Position numbers and translations under genes: made by a program. Positions 1 through 8,656 of a stretch of DNA of 37,770 bases are shown here, one piece after another. Numbering within the stretch: the first letter of the stretch is position 1; every line of letters starts with the position of its first letter. The notes beneath the pieces were generated by a model. It saw only the letters and a program-made list of their open reading frames with translations. It did not search any database and was not told the DNA's origin. Location: assembly GCF_018531125.1 (NCBI RefSeq), contig NZ_JAHDSY010000012.1. One strand, given 5' to 3'. This DNA is from Canibacter zhuwentaonis (GTDB lineage: Bacteria; Actinomycetota; Actinomycetes; Actinomycetales; Microbacteriaceae).

Positions 1-2
1 CC

Positions 3-83
3 GGTGGTTTCAACAAACAGCCTAAGGGCTTTGACGAGTCGGAACCTGTGACCGGTTTTAATAAGGTTGCTGACGAAGCCTAG
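3..83 (+). CDS. 3' end of an unidentified gene (partial)
   Basis: An open frame enters from the left edge and stops with TAG, giving 26 residues rich in Gly, Asn, Lys and Glu that end in ...FNKVADEA. A strong stem-loop terminator follows 16 bases later, which supports this being a true gene end. The fragment is too short and too hydrophilic to assign to a family; I do not recognise it. Confidence 0.5.
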   Translation, partial: GGFNKQPKGFDESEPVTGFNKVADEA

Positions 84-99
84 TTAAGCGCTGTTAGGG

Positions 100-137
100 A
101 GCGGGGTGAGCACGGTGTGCAAGCCCCGCTTCTTTTA
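100..137 (+). terminator. Rho-independent terminator
   Basis: A 7-bp stem AGCGGGG (100-106) / CCCCGCT (124-130) encloses a second 4-bp stem GCAC/GTGC, followed by TCTTTTATTT. It closes the gene entering from the left edge. An open frame starting at 106 crosses this hairpin, so that start is not credible. Confidence 0.75.
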
Positions 138-174
138 TTTATATGGCGGATCGTGCCGCCCCGTAAATAGGTTT

Positions 175-381
175 AATGCTACAAAGGTTAGGCTGGACGA
201 AATCAAACAAACCATCATAGGAAAACAGTCAAATCGTGATGAAACCCAGGACTTTATAAAGAAAATGGAAACACAGGAACTCATGACAGAATTTGATAAA
301 AATGTATGGCTTAGCACGGTAGACTGCCCTACGGTTTATCACGATGGAAGGAAAAAATGGATAAAAACTTTAAAGATATAA
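175..381 (+). pseudogene. Large serine recombinase, C-terminal remnant
   Basis: About 65 codons survive and end in a normal stop. The residues MTEFDKNVWLSTVD, then VYHDGRK, match the C-terminal end typical of the large serine recombinases of integrative elements in Firmicutes and Actinobacteria (pattern TEFD..LW...V..VTV...DG). The preceding Lys/Glu/Gln-rich stretch fits the coiled-coil arm. The catalytic resolvase domain and zinc-ribbon region are missing, and the frame upstream runs through a terminator, so this is a dead fragment. Its AT-rich base use differs from the core genes and points to transfer. The family assignment is from motif recognition, not a search. Confidence 0.6.
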
Positions 382-383
382 AG

Positions 384-845
384 AAAAGTACAATAAATTG
401 CGAAATAGAGAGCGTCAAAAAATAGTGAAGAAATTAGTAAAGATGGGTTTTAAAGCTAAGGGGCATCAGGGAACATGGAATTGTACATCTCGAGGTAAAA
501 TAAAGCCACGTTATAATTTAGGAATGTGGAAATGGATTGTCGCTAAAAAGGAACTATTACTGCTGTTGTTAGTTTACAATCCATTGAACAGGATTCAATA
601 ACAAAAAACATTCATGTTCTTTTTGATAGAATAAGTGTAGATGTATTTAAAAATAATGGAGGAAAATTGCTCTCTGAAAACAGTGACTTATATTTTCAAT
701 CCATAAAATCAAGATATAATGTTGAAAATGAATTTGATCCAGGATTTGTTGAAAAAACAATAACGGGGTTAGAATTACTCTAGGAGAGGATGATCTAGAG
801 CATCTTATAGATATTATCGAAAGAAAGATAGAAAAACTAAATTAA
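384..845 (+). pseudogene. Unidentified AT-rich gene broken by frameshifts
   Basis: Successive pieces in different frames form one plausible protein. A first piece runs from about 398 to 550 (KKLVKMGFKAKGHQGTWN...MWKWIVAKK). A second runs from about 550 to 783 (ITAVVSLQSIEQDSITKNIHVLFDRISVDVF...). A third ends at 845 (RITLGEDDLEHLIDIIERKIEKLN). At least two single-base shifts are needed, one near position 550 and one in the GGGG run near 765. A terminator lies 18 bases after the final stop. I do not recognise the family. The beginning looks faintly like HicA, but the key SH residues are absent. Base composition matches the recombinase remnant, so both probably arrived on the same element. Confidence 0.5.
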
Positions 846-862
846 AATAATCTTGTGTTTAG

Positions 863-885
863 AACGGTAGCGATACCGTTTTTTT
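863..885 (+). terminator. Rho-independent terminator
   Basis: A perfect 7-bp stem AACGGTA (863-869) / TACCGTT (874-880) with a GCGA loop is followed by TTTTT. It closes the broken AT-rich gene ending at 845. Confidence 0.85.
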
Positions 886-940
886 CTATGTCCAAAACAA
901 AAAGTTTCAGAGTTCAAAGGGAAAGTCTAATTGTATCAAA

Positions 941-1290
941 GACAGTAAGATACTAGATCCGGTTGTGGGCATCGGCGGTATGCTTTCCCTCGCTGCACAG
1001 GTTGCACAGCACATCACCGAGCTGAACAGCACCGCGCGCCTTGAGGTGTTCGGGCAGGAACGCCCCGTGTTTCTGACGGTTCATTCGTGTTCTTGCAGCA
1101 CATGATCTCCAAGATGAAGCCCTATGACCCGCAAGATCCTGTGAATGCTCCAGGCACTCGTATCGCTATTACTATCATTAGATACCCCGCTTTCAGCCTG
1201 CGCATTGGAGTGATATTATTAAACCGATTAAAGCCGTTTCGGTGATTTTGATGATCCGCTACTGTGCCATAGCGGCAGAATAGTTGCCAC
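941..1290 (+). pseudogene. Type I methyltransferase HsdM remnant and adjoining debris
   Basis: From 941 the frame reads ILDPVVGIGGMLSLAAQ...VFGQE. This matches the SAM-binding motif region of HsdM (usual form LDP.CGSGGML), with the first two Gly-motif positions changed. After a frameshift near 1078 it reads DGSFVFLQHMISKMKP and GTRIAIT, again in HsdM order, but the DNA between them is missing, including the NPPF motif. Around 1195-1290 two frames give HWSDIIKPIKA and GDFDDPLLCHSGRIVATI, which I cannot place. The piece is far too short and broken to work. It shows that a type I system once occupied the site now held by the type III system. Confidence 0.6.
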
Positions 1291-1312
1291 GATATAAAAG
1301 AGAGGGAGAATA

Positions 1313-2996
1313 GTGCCTGAGCTAAACTGGGTTGGCAAAGACAAGGTTATAACCCACCACCTTGACGTGCCCTATCGCGTGCTTGAGCGCCAGTACTCTT
1401 TTGATGAGACCGGGCAACACTCTGAAGATAACGGTTCTGAGAACATGATTATCCACGGAGATAATCTTGAAGCTCTCAAAGCACTGCTGCCTCGCTACGA
1501 AGGCAGAATCGACTGTATTTACATTGACCCTCCCTACAACACGGGCAATGAGGGCTGGGTTTACAGTGACGCGGTTAATGACCCGCGAATTAAAAAATGG
1601 TTGGGTCAGGTTGTGGGCAAAGAAAGCGAAGATCTCTCCCGGCACGATAAGTGGCTGTGCATGATGTACCCCCGGCTCAGGCTGCTGCAGCGCTTGCTCG
1701 CGCCAACCGGGGTGATCTTCATTTCTATCGACGATAACGAAGCGGCAAACCTGAAGCTGATCTGTGACGAGGTTTTTGGCGCAACCTGCTTTGTTGCAGA
1801 TATTGCGGTTGTTAATAACCTCAGTGGCAGGAGCGATGCGAAGTACATTGCCACAGCGCACGAGCATCTAATGATGTATCGCGGTCCCGAATTTGTTTCT
1901 AACGGAGTTGCGATGCCCGATAAGGATCGAGAAACGTACAAGCTTAGGGATGAACTGGGCGGATATCGCCTGTTAGGGCTTAGAAAGACTGGATCAAACT
2001 CACGTCGTGAAGATCGCCCAGGGTTATTCTATTCTTTTTCATATAACGTAGTTTCCGGTGAATTGAAAGTGGATCCGGCAAGCACCGGAGTTGATGAGAT
2101 AACCATTCTTCCTAGACTGTCAGATGGCAGTGATGGTAGATGGAGGTGGGGTCGAGAAACCGCGCAGGAGCGAATTAACGAGCTCGAGGTGAAACTTGTT
2201 AAGGGGCGTAATGAGTACGATGTTTATCAGAAGGACTATGTGACTCGAAACGGCGAAGGCAAACGTGTAAAACCCAAATCTGTTTGGCAGGGCAGTGAGT
2301 TCTCTTCCGGCGCAGGAACACGGGAGTTTCAGAAAATTATGGGCAAGGGTATGTTTGAAACTCCTAAGCCTTCTGCCCTTATTGAATACTGTCTGAGCCA
2401 GGTGTCTAAACCGGACTGCCTGGTTTTGGACTCGTTCGCAGGATCCGGCACTACCGCGCACGCGGTGTTGAAAGCGAATGCTACTGACGGGCAGAATCGA
2501 TCTTTTATTTTGGTGGAGTTGGGAGATTACGCCGATACCGTGACCGCCGAGCGGGTGCGTCGCGTAATCAAAGGGTTTAAGGGTACGCACAAAGGTGACA
2601 ACATGAGTGTCTCCGAAATTACGGGGGGGGGGGGGGTACTCGTTTTATGAGTTAGGCGCCCCACTTCTAATCAACGATGATTTGAATCCGGAAGTTCCGC
2701 TAGAGCGGGTGCGTGAATATATTTGGTTCACAGAAACGGGAGAGGCTTACCAGCCAGGCGAAGCTGACATGCACCCTGATTTTCTTGGTCGTTCAGCAAG
2801 CTATACCGCGTGTTTTTTCGCGTTTAACGCTAGCGCGCCGACGGTTTTGGACAGGGATTATCTCAAGTCGATTCCCGCTGCGTGCGCGGCGGAGTCTTAC
2901 CTTATTTATGCGGATATCTGCTTGCTCACAGACCGGGAGCTTGCCGCTCACAATATTGCGTTCAGGAAGATCCCACGAGATATTACCCGGCTGTAA
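1313..2996 (+). CDS. mod: Type III DNA methyltransferase Mod, phase-variable, out of frame as read
   Basis: This is an N6-adenine methyltransferase of beta class. The catalytic motif IV DPPYNTGNE is at residues 72-80, the SAM-binding motif FAGSGTT at 375-381, and the target-recognition region lies between them. As read, translation ends at 2650 after 445 residues, just past a 14-G run (2623-2636). The rest of the protein continues in another frame to 2996: Tyr-Ser-Phe-Tyr-Glu-Leu-Gly after the glycines, then a conserved-looking IWFTETGE segment. Thirteen G would give one 561-residue protein, a normal length for the family. The GTG start is preceded by a GAGGGAGA ribosome site. It pairs with res 17 bases downstream; Mod alone can methylate, while cleavage needs both subunits. 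Confidence 0.9.
2623..2636 (+). repeat. Poly-G tract (14 G) inside mod
   Basis: Fourteen consecutive G encode the glycine run before the C-terminal domain of Mod. Such tracts change length by slipped-strand mispairing. With 14 G the downstream 120 codons are out of frame. With 13 or 16 they are in frame. The sequence shows the tract directly; its variability is inferred. Confidence 0.9.
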
Positions 2997-3013
2997 CTTA
3001 AAGGAGCAAAACA

Positions 3014-5677
3014 ATGGAACTAAAAAAATATCAAAAGAACGTGATTGGTGATTTGCGCGACTACCTCGTCTGTTTGCGCGAGCAGGACTCGCTGAGCGGA
3101 GCATTTGCCGCGTACTGGAAATTACGGCAGATTCCTGTCGGAAAAGGCGGAATTGCCGAGTATCAAAACACTATTGAGGGCGTGCCGCACGTGTGCTACA
3201 AAGTACCAACAGGGGGCGGTAAAACATTTTTAGCGTGCGCGTCAGTGAAGCTGATTTTTGATGCCCTGCCTGTTATGCGGCGCAGGGCCACTGTGTGGCT
3301 GGTGCCGTCTGATTCGATTCTAAAGCAAACACTGCGGGCATTAAAGGATCCGCAGCATCCTTACCGGCAGCGTTTGAACGCTGATTTTAACGGTCGAGTG
3401 GAGGTGTATTCTAAGGAGGAGTTGCTGGTCGGGCAGAATTTTAGCCCAGCCACGGTTGCCGAGCAATTGTCGGTAATGGTTTTGTCGTACGACTCGTTCC
3501 GCGCAGCCCGCAAAGACGGACGCAAAGCCTATCAGGCTAACGGGAATCTTGCGTCGTTTGCAACAGTGCTCGGTTTACCCGCGCGGCCGATTGAAAAAGC
3601 CGATGAAACGGCACTGTTTCAGGTGATTAATCAATTAAACCCGGTGGTGATTGTTGATGAGTCTCACCACACCACGAGCACCCTGAGTCATGAGATGCTG
3701 AGCAATTTTAACCCGGCGTTCATTCTTGATTTGACCGCAACCCCAAAACAGCAGTCAAATATTATTTCTTATGTTGATGCGGTGGCTCTGAAACATGAAA
3801 ACATGGTGAAACTACCGGTTATAGCTTGTAACCGAGCCTCACAAAAAGAAGTTATAACCTGCGCAATAGATCTGCAGCAGCGTCTTGAAACGATGGCAAA
3901 ATTGCAGGAGTCGCGGGGCGGGCGCTATATTAGACCGATCGTGTTGTTTCAGGCTCAACCCAAGACGGGTGAAGACGCAACATCCTTTGAAAAACTGCGC
4001 GAAAAGCTTGTTACTAGTGGAATCCCAGAAGAGCAAATTGCCATTAAAACCGCGACTATTAACGAGCTGAAGAATGTTGAGTTGCTGAGCAGGGAGTGTC
4101 CGATCCGCTATATTATTACGGTTAATGCGCTCAAGGAGGGATGGGACTGTCCGTTCGCCTATATTCTAGCGTCACTGACCAATAAGACTAGTCAGGTTGA
4201 TGTGGAACAGATTCTCGGGCGGGTGTTGCGCCAGCCGCACGCGACGCGGCAGCGTGAGCAGCTGCTGAATATGAGCTATGTGCTGACCTCGTCAAATGAT
4301 TTTAACGCAACGCTTAGTCAGATCGTTGCGGGTCTTAACAGCGCGGGTTTTTCTAAGCACGACTACCGCGCTACAGCACAGATACCGTTTGATTTCCCGG
4401 AGACTGCTGATGAGCCGGTGCAAACGGTACCAGAATCAGCGCAGGTGGTACCAGAGCGACCGCAGGCGGTGCCGGAGATTGCTGAGGTGGAAGAGTTTCT
4501 CGATTTTGACGAGAATGAGGTTTCTTCTTTGCTCGAACAAAACCGGGTGACAGGTGATGCCGATGCCGGGGAAGCGTCGAGTAGTGCGGCGGCTCTAATT
4601 ATTGAGGATGCACAGCGGCACGGAGTTGACTACGAACAGCAGATTGCGCGGCGCAATAATGAGTCTATTCCCGTAGATTTGCGGGGCGTGACGAAAGCTG
4701 CGGAGATGATTCCTGGCTTTGTTACAGAATGCGCAAGCTTGAAAATCCCACAGTTTGTAATTCAAACACCTCCTTCCGCGCTGTTTTCAACCGATGGTGA
4801 CGGGATGGATCTGCTCACGCACGAAGCGCTGGTTGCGGGTTTTAAGCTGAGCGACAAGGATATACGGCTTGATTTAAGCACAGTCGATGAGCAAATGTAT
4901 ACTATCGACGTTAAGGACAATGCGGACGTGCCTCGCGCTTTTAGAATGAACATTGCTGAGCAAAAGTTTATGCGTGAACACTTTAGTAAACTAAATACTG
5001 CCGCGCAGAAGCGTAATGCGGCGGCAGCTATTTACGAGCGCCTCAAGCAGATAAATTTGATTAAAGATTTTGATATCCGCGCTTATATTAAACGGATCGT
5101 TGACAACTTTGGAATCGAGGAATTACTAACTTACAGGGAGCATCCGAATTCTGTAGCGGATAAGATCCGCGATAAAATTAGCGGATTGCTTGCAGAATAT
5201 AAAGCAGAAAAGTTTTATAAAGACGTTGAAACCAGGCGCATTAGCCTTTGTGACACGTACACGCTGCCGCGGGAGGTGCAACTGAGTTACGCGACATCAA
5301 CGATCGGCGGTTCGCTTTATGCGGCAGAAGATCGCATGAACAACGACGAAATGGATTTTGCGTTGAGCTTTTCGGGCATGAGCAATGTTCGCTGGTGGCA
5401 TCGCAATATTGAGCGCAAGGGCTTTGCTATTAACGGGCCTTTCAACCACTACCCGGATTTCATTGTGATGACAACAAGCGGCACAGTTGTTGTGGTTGAA
5501 TCTAAGGGGGAGCATCTGAAGAATGATGATTCCCAGCAGAAGATTAAGCTTGGTAAAAAATGGGAGTCTTTGGCCGGTGATAGGTTCCGTTACTATATGG
5601 TGTTTCAAGACGGTGTAACGCCGCTAGATGGAGCTTTGAACAGAGCTAATTTTCTAGAAATTCTTAAGGAACTCTAG
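3014..5677 (+). CDS. res: Type III restriction enzyme, Res subunit
   Basis: This is the ATP-dependent endonuclease subunit that joins Mod to cut unmethylated DNA between two head-to-head sites. The 887-residue product has superfamily 2 helicase motifs in order: Walker A PTGGGKT (65-71), motif II DESH (215-218), motif III TATP (241-244) and the arginine-finger motif QILGRVLRQ (from 399). The C-terminal nuclease signature is PDF (D815) and ESK (E829, K831), the PD-(D/E)XK triad usual for Res. An AAGGAG site precedes the ATG. The frame is intact although mod is not. Residues 470-500 contain a short Val/Pro/Glu-rich repeat (V-P-E units). If Mod is OFF, Res should be inactive, since it needs Mod for recognition. 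Confidence 0.95.
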   Translation: MELKKYQKNVIGDLRDYLVCLREQDSLSGAFAAYWKLRQIPVGKGGIAEYQNTIEGVPHVCYKVPTGGGKTFLACASVKLIFDALPVMRRRATVWLVPSDSILKQTLRALKDPQHPYRQRLNADFNGRVEVYSKEELLVGQNFSPATVAEQLSVMVLSYDSFRAARKDGRKAYQANGNLASFATVLGLPARPIEKADETALFQVINQLNPVVIVDESHHTTSTLSHEMLSNFNPAFILDLTATPKQQSNIISYVDAVALKHENMVKLPVIACNRASQKEVITCAIDLQQRLETMAKLQESRGGRYIRPIVLFQAQPKTGEDATSFEKLREKLVTSGIPEEQIAIKTATINELKNVELLSRECPIRYIITVNALKEGWDCPFAYILASLTNKTSQVDVEQILGRVLRQPHATRQREQLLNMSYVLTSSNDFNATLSQIVAGLNSAGFSKHDYRATAQIPFDFPETADEPVQTVPESAQVVPERPQAVPEIAEVEEFLDFDENEVSSLLEQNRVTGDADAGEASSSAAALIIEDAQRHGVDYEQQIARRNNESIPVDLRGVTKAAEMIPGFVTECASLKIPQFVIQTPPSALFSTDGDGMDLLTHEALVAGFKLSDKDIRLDLSTVDEQMYTIDVKDNADVPRAFRMNIAEQKFMREHFSKLNTAAQKRNAAAAIYERLKQINLIKDFDIRAYIKRIVDNFGIEELLTYREHPNSVADKIRDKISGLLAEYKAEKFYKDVETRRISLCDTYTLPREVQLSYATSTIGGSLYAAEDRMNNDEMDFALSFSGMSNVRWWHRNIERKGFAINGPFNHYPDFIVMTTSGTVVVVESKGEHLKNDDSQQKIKLGKKWESLAGDRFRYYMVFQDGVTPLDGALNRANFLEILKEL

Positions 5678-5683
5678 CTTGTG

Positions 5684-5714
5684 CCGGGCGGTTTGTGCCG
5701 TGCATTTCGCCCGG
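5684..5714 (+). terminator. Stem-loop after res, possible terminator
   Basis: A 7-bp GC stem CCGGGCG (5684-5690) / CGCCCGG (5708-5714) lies 7 bases after the res stop. There is no T run, so termination is uncertain. Confidence 0.4.
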
Positions 5715-5776
5715 GTGGCTCACAACAGAGCGGGTGGGTAAATCGCGCCTAGCAACAGCACCCACACAAAAAACCG

Positions 5777-5848
5777 AGCCACCTTCGGGATTTGAACCCG
5801 AGACCTATTCTTTACGAGGGAATTGCTCTACCCCTGAGCTAAGGTGGC
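5777..5848 (-). tRNA. tRNA-Thr (anticodon CGT)
   Basis: The 72-nt minus-strand sequence folds as a standard cloverleaf: acceptor GCCACCT/AGGTGGC, D arm GCTC/GAGC, anticodon loop CTCGTAA with anticodon CGT, and T arm with GGTTCAAAT. The bottom pair of the anticodon stem is a C-A mismatch. The discriminator base is T, and the 3' CCA is not encoded. It decodes ACG. It lies downstream of the TAP-like peptidase on the same strand. Confidence 0.95.
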
Positions 5849-5868
5849 GTGTGTAAAACACGCAGCTA

Positions 5869-5907
5869 TTTTACCACGCGCACCACAATATTGCGCGCGC
5901 GGTAAAA
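5869..5907. repeat. Inverted repeat between tRNA-Thr and the peptidase gene
   Basis: The 13-base arms 5869-5881 and 5895-5907 are complementary apart from one position, around a 13-base loop. T residues lie on the outer 5' side and A residues on the outer 3' side, the reverse of a normal terminator. It may be an RNA-processing hairpin in a peptidase/tRNA cotranscript. Confidence 0.5.
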
Positions 5908-5917
5908 CGCTGGTGAA

Positions 5918-7459
5918 TTACTGGGTACAGGTTGCGGGCGCTGCCGGTGCACCGTTGAAGAACTCCGTCACCTTTTGTGTAACGCACGAGCTTCTGCCAA
6001 ACGCAACGTGCCCCTCGCCAACGTAGGTGATTAGACTGGCGCTTTCTAGCTGCGCGGCAAGATCCTCCGCCCACTCGTAAGGGGTGGCCGGATCACCGGT
6101 TGTGCCAATCACGAGAATCGGCTCAGCGCCGGGAGCAGAAATGGGCTTAGCTCGCTGCGGATCGCCCGCCGCCTGCCATCCCCAGCAGCTCACCCCGCCA
6201 TAGCCCTGATACGGACCAAACACGGGGGCATCCTGTGCGAGCTTAGCGGCATCCGCGCGCATCGCCGCTAAATCTGGCTGCTGCGGTGGATAATCGGCGC
6301 AGTTAATGGCGGTGAATGCGGAGTTGGAGTTGTCGGTGTACTTTCCGTCTACGCGGTTATGATACTGGTCGGCCAAATCTAGCGCCGGTCCCGTGTCACG
6401 ATTTTTCACGCTCTGGAAGAGCCCCTCCAGCAGCGGCCACATATTTTCAGAGTACAGCGGGGTTACAATTGCGGTTAGCAGTACGCTGTCGGTGACCCAG
6501 CGACCGTCAGCAGCTTTGATCGGGTCGACCTTTACATCAGCGAGCAGTTTTGAGACCATTTTCATACCGTCCGCAACGGTTTTTTCAGTTGAGCACTCCA
6601 CGCTAACGCAGTACTTCCAGTAGTTTTTGAGCGCGTTTTCAAAGCCTTTGGTTTGTACAGCGATCACCTCGCTAGCATCCGCATCAGGCTTTAAAGCCCC
6701 ATCGAGCACAACTTTGCCCACGTGCTGCGGGAACATTTCAGCGTATCGAGCACCGATGTAGGTGCCGTAGGAAAGCCCGATATAGTTCAGCTTGGCATCT
6801 CCCACTAGCTCACGCATCAGGTTGAGATCTTGCACAGTGCTGCGCGTGCCAACGTGCTTGTAGAGAGACCCTGTGTAACTTTCGCAACGCTCGCTGAGTT
6901 CTTTATTACTCTTGTGCACCTCATTAAGCCACGCTTGAGTGCCAGGTTCGGGGGTTTTTTCGTTGCCGTAGAGAGACTCGTCGAGCTCCTGGTTGGTGTA
7001 GCATTTTACGGCGCTTGAAGCCTCAACTCCGCGAGGCGCCCAGCCGACAATGTCGTATGTTTCACGCAGCTGTTCAAACGCCTGCGCGGATCCCAAAACA
7101 AAGTTCACTCCGCTCGCTCCGGGGCCGCCAGGGTTAGCAAAAATTGTGCCTTTAGGGTTTTCTGATTTTGAGGGCAGTTTGGTCAGCTGCAGTTTAACGG
7201 CCTCTTTCGCCTCCGGCTTGCTCCAGTCAAGAGGTGCCTCAATATAGGCGCATTCTGCATCACGTGGGGTTGCTAGATTGGTGTTCGGGCAGCTGCCCCA
7301 GGTAATTTCTTGTTTTGTATAGTCGACCGTTTTATCTACCACGGGCGGCACAACATCGCTCAGCTGGTTTCGCGCGCAGCCGCTTAAAAACAGGGCGAGA
7401 GCTGATCCGCCAGCAATTGCGGCGCATATTTTCGATTTCACACTCTTGGATTTTTGCAT
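5918..7459 (-). CDS. Secreted alpha/beta-hydrolase lipoprotein, TAP-like (peptidase family S33)
   Basis: The 513-residue product starts with a lipoprotein signal ending LSGC (Cys28), so it should be anchored on the outer face of the membrane. It has the tripeptidyl-aminopeptidase-like fold of actinobacteria: oxyanion loop NPGGPG (109-114), nucleophile motif GLSYG with Ser230, the TAP C-terminal domain with Asp in GTTGDPATP, and His in GEGHVAF. Expected role: removal of short N-terminal peptides from extracellular peptides, or a related esterase activity. The AGAGGAAAG ribosome site supports the ATG start. It lies 25 bases after holB on the same strand. The holB/TAP/tRNA-Thr neighbourhood is common in actinobacteria. 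Confidence 0.88.
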   Translation of the reverse strand: MQKSKSVKSKICAAIAGGSALALFLSGCARNQLSDVVPPVVDKTVDYTKQEITWGSCPNTNLATPRDAECAYIEAPLDWSKPEAKEAVKLQLTKLPSKSENPKGTIFANPGGPGASGVNFVLGSAQAFEQLRETYDIVGWAPRGVEASSAVKCYTNQELDESLYGNEKTPEPGTQAWLNEVHKSNKELSERCESYTGSLYKHVGTRSTVQDLNLMRELVGDAKLNYIGLSYGTYIGARYAEMFPQHVGKVVLDGALKPDADASEVIAVQTKGFENALKNYWKYCVSVECSTEKTVADGMKMVSKLLADVKVDPIKAADGRWVTDSVLLTAIVTPLYSENMWPLLEGLFQSVKNRDTGPALDLADQYHNRVDGKYTDNSNSAFTAINCADYPPQQPDLAAMRADAAKLAQDAPVFGPYQGYGGVSCWGWQAAGDPQRAKPISAPGAEPILVIGTTGDPATPYEWAEDLAAQLESASLITYVGEGHVAFGRSSCVTQKVTEFFNGAPAAPATCTQ

Positions 7460-7484
7460 ACTTTCCTCTGATTAAAACGGTTTT

Positions 7485-8627
7485 CTAGATGGTGAGCAGC
7501 GAGATTAGCGCGGCTTCGAGCGCGTCACGAGACCTCACGTTGCGGGTTATATGGATACGAGCTTTTTCAAGGGCTGTCATAAAAGTTGCTATCTGGGCGG
7601 GGGTGAGCGCTGCGCCGAGCGCGGTTATGCGTTGTTCTTGAGCGGAGTTTATCAGCGGCGCGCCGGTTTTAAGCTGCACCGTAAACAGATCTCGGCAGAG
7701 CGTCAATAAGTCTAGTAGAACTCTATCAACGGCATCTATGTTTGCGCGTGTTAGCCAGGTTTTGCGCATGGCTTCTATTTTGGTTAATTCGCCGCTTAGC
7801 TCGCGCGGCACGGGATCGTTCGGGGCAAGCCCGTAAGCGTGTTTAATCTCGTTTTTTTTGCGGATGATGCGCTCATCAACCTGCGCCTCCCCGTGTTCGG
7901 TTGCTGCGCTGTGCAGTTTAGCAGCGACGGTCATTGCGTCGCTGAGCGATTGAATTCGCAGCACCTCGGTTATTGTATCTTCGCGCAGCTGCAGCAGTTC
8001 GGGTTTCTGCGCGAGTGCCCGCGCCATGCCGATATGCCCCTGTGCAAGTCGGGCGACGCGCGCGGCGAGATCCGCATCGATGCCGCTGTGAGCGGATAGG
8101 AGAGCCGCTGTTTTTGCGGGATCAGGGGTCACCAGGCGCACCAGCCTGGTGCGGGAGCGGATAGTCGGCAGCAGGTCAGATTCAGCCGGCGCGCAGAGTA
8201 TCCACACGGTTGTTGCTGGCGGTTCTTCGAGGGCTTTGAGCAGGCTGTTTGCTGCGTAGGCGTTCATGCGGTCAGCGTCCTCAATGATAATTATTTTTTT
8301 ATTGGCGGTAGTTGGCAGATAGTACGCTTCTGCTGCGACCTTGCGCATTTCTGAGACGTTAATTCCGCTTGTGTAGGTGCGCACGAGTGTCACGTCTGGG
8401 TGGTTTCCGGAGACTATTTGCTCGCGCAGTGTTTCACGTGAAACATCGGAGTTTGCGTTGTGTATTAGAGCTGCCGCAAACAGGGTTGCGGCGTTGTACC
8501 TGCCAGATCCAGGAGGGCCGGTTATAAGCCAGGCGTGAGCTAAGTCAGCATTGTTTTTAGGGTCAGCAGCGCTCTGCAGAGTTGCCACAGCGCCCTCTTG
8601 CCCAACGAGTTCGCTCCAAAAATCCAT
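7485..8627 (-). CDS. holB: DNA polymerase III delta' subunit
   Basis: This is a clamp-loader subunit of 380 residues that helps load the beta clamp. The N-terminal AAA+ domain begins with a helix containing LVGQEGAV, then a degenerate Walker A GPPGSGR (37-43, Arg in place of Lys, as in other actinobacterial delta' proteins). IIIEDADRM serves as the Walker B region, followed by LLKALEEPP and the sensor SRTRL. The zinc-binding cysteines normally found soon after Walker A are absent: the stretch around residues 53-75 has no Cys. The ATG is preceded by TAGGAT then six bases, which could be an SD-like AGGA or a -10 element. In many actinobacteria tmk lies upstream; here an IMPACT-family gene does. 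Confidence 0.9.
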   Translation of the reverse strand: MDFWSELVGQEGAVATLQSAADPKNNADLAHAWLITGPPGSGRYNAATLFAAALIHNANSDVSRETLREQIVSGNHPDVTLVRTYTSGINVSEMRKVAAEAYYLPTTANKKIIIIEDADRMNAYAANSLLKALEEPPATTVWILCAPAESDLLPTIRSRTRLVRLVTPDPAKTAALLSAHSGIDADLAARVARLAQGHIGMARALAQKPELLQLREDTITEVLRIQSLSDAMTVAAKLHSAATEHGEAQVDERIIRKKNEIKHAYGLAPNDPVPRELSGELTKIEAMRKTWLTRANIDAVDRVLLDLLTLCRDLFTVQLKTGAPLINSAQEQRITALGAALTPAQIATFMTALEKARIHITRNVRSRDALEAALISLLTI

Positions 8628-8656
8628 GTTTAGATCCTATTCTATAAGACGCCTAT

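Noticed and set aside
106..174. 5' part of the 91-residue open frame that includes the recombinase end
   Set aside because: It starts inside a strong terminator and has no ribosome site; only the part from about 175 resembles the recombinase.
398..601. Possible HicA-type toxin
   Set aside because: The beginning is vaguely similar, but the GSH motif is not present and the frame joins by frameshift to a longer protein ending at 845.
1322..1867. Antisense open frames within mod and elsewhere (for example 2120-2590, 10889-11461, 21871-22551)
   Set aside because: They lie opposite well-supported genes, have no motifs or ribosome sites, and reflect codon bias of the true gene.
5869..5907. Terminator for the peptidase gene
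   Set aside because: The A and T runs are on the wrong sides of the stem for intrinsic termination on either strand.
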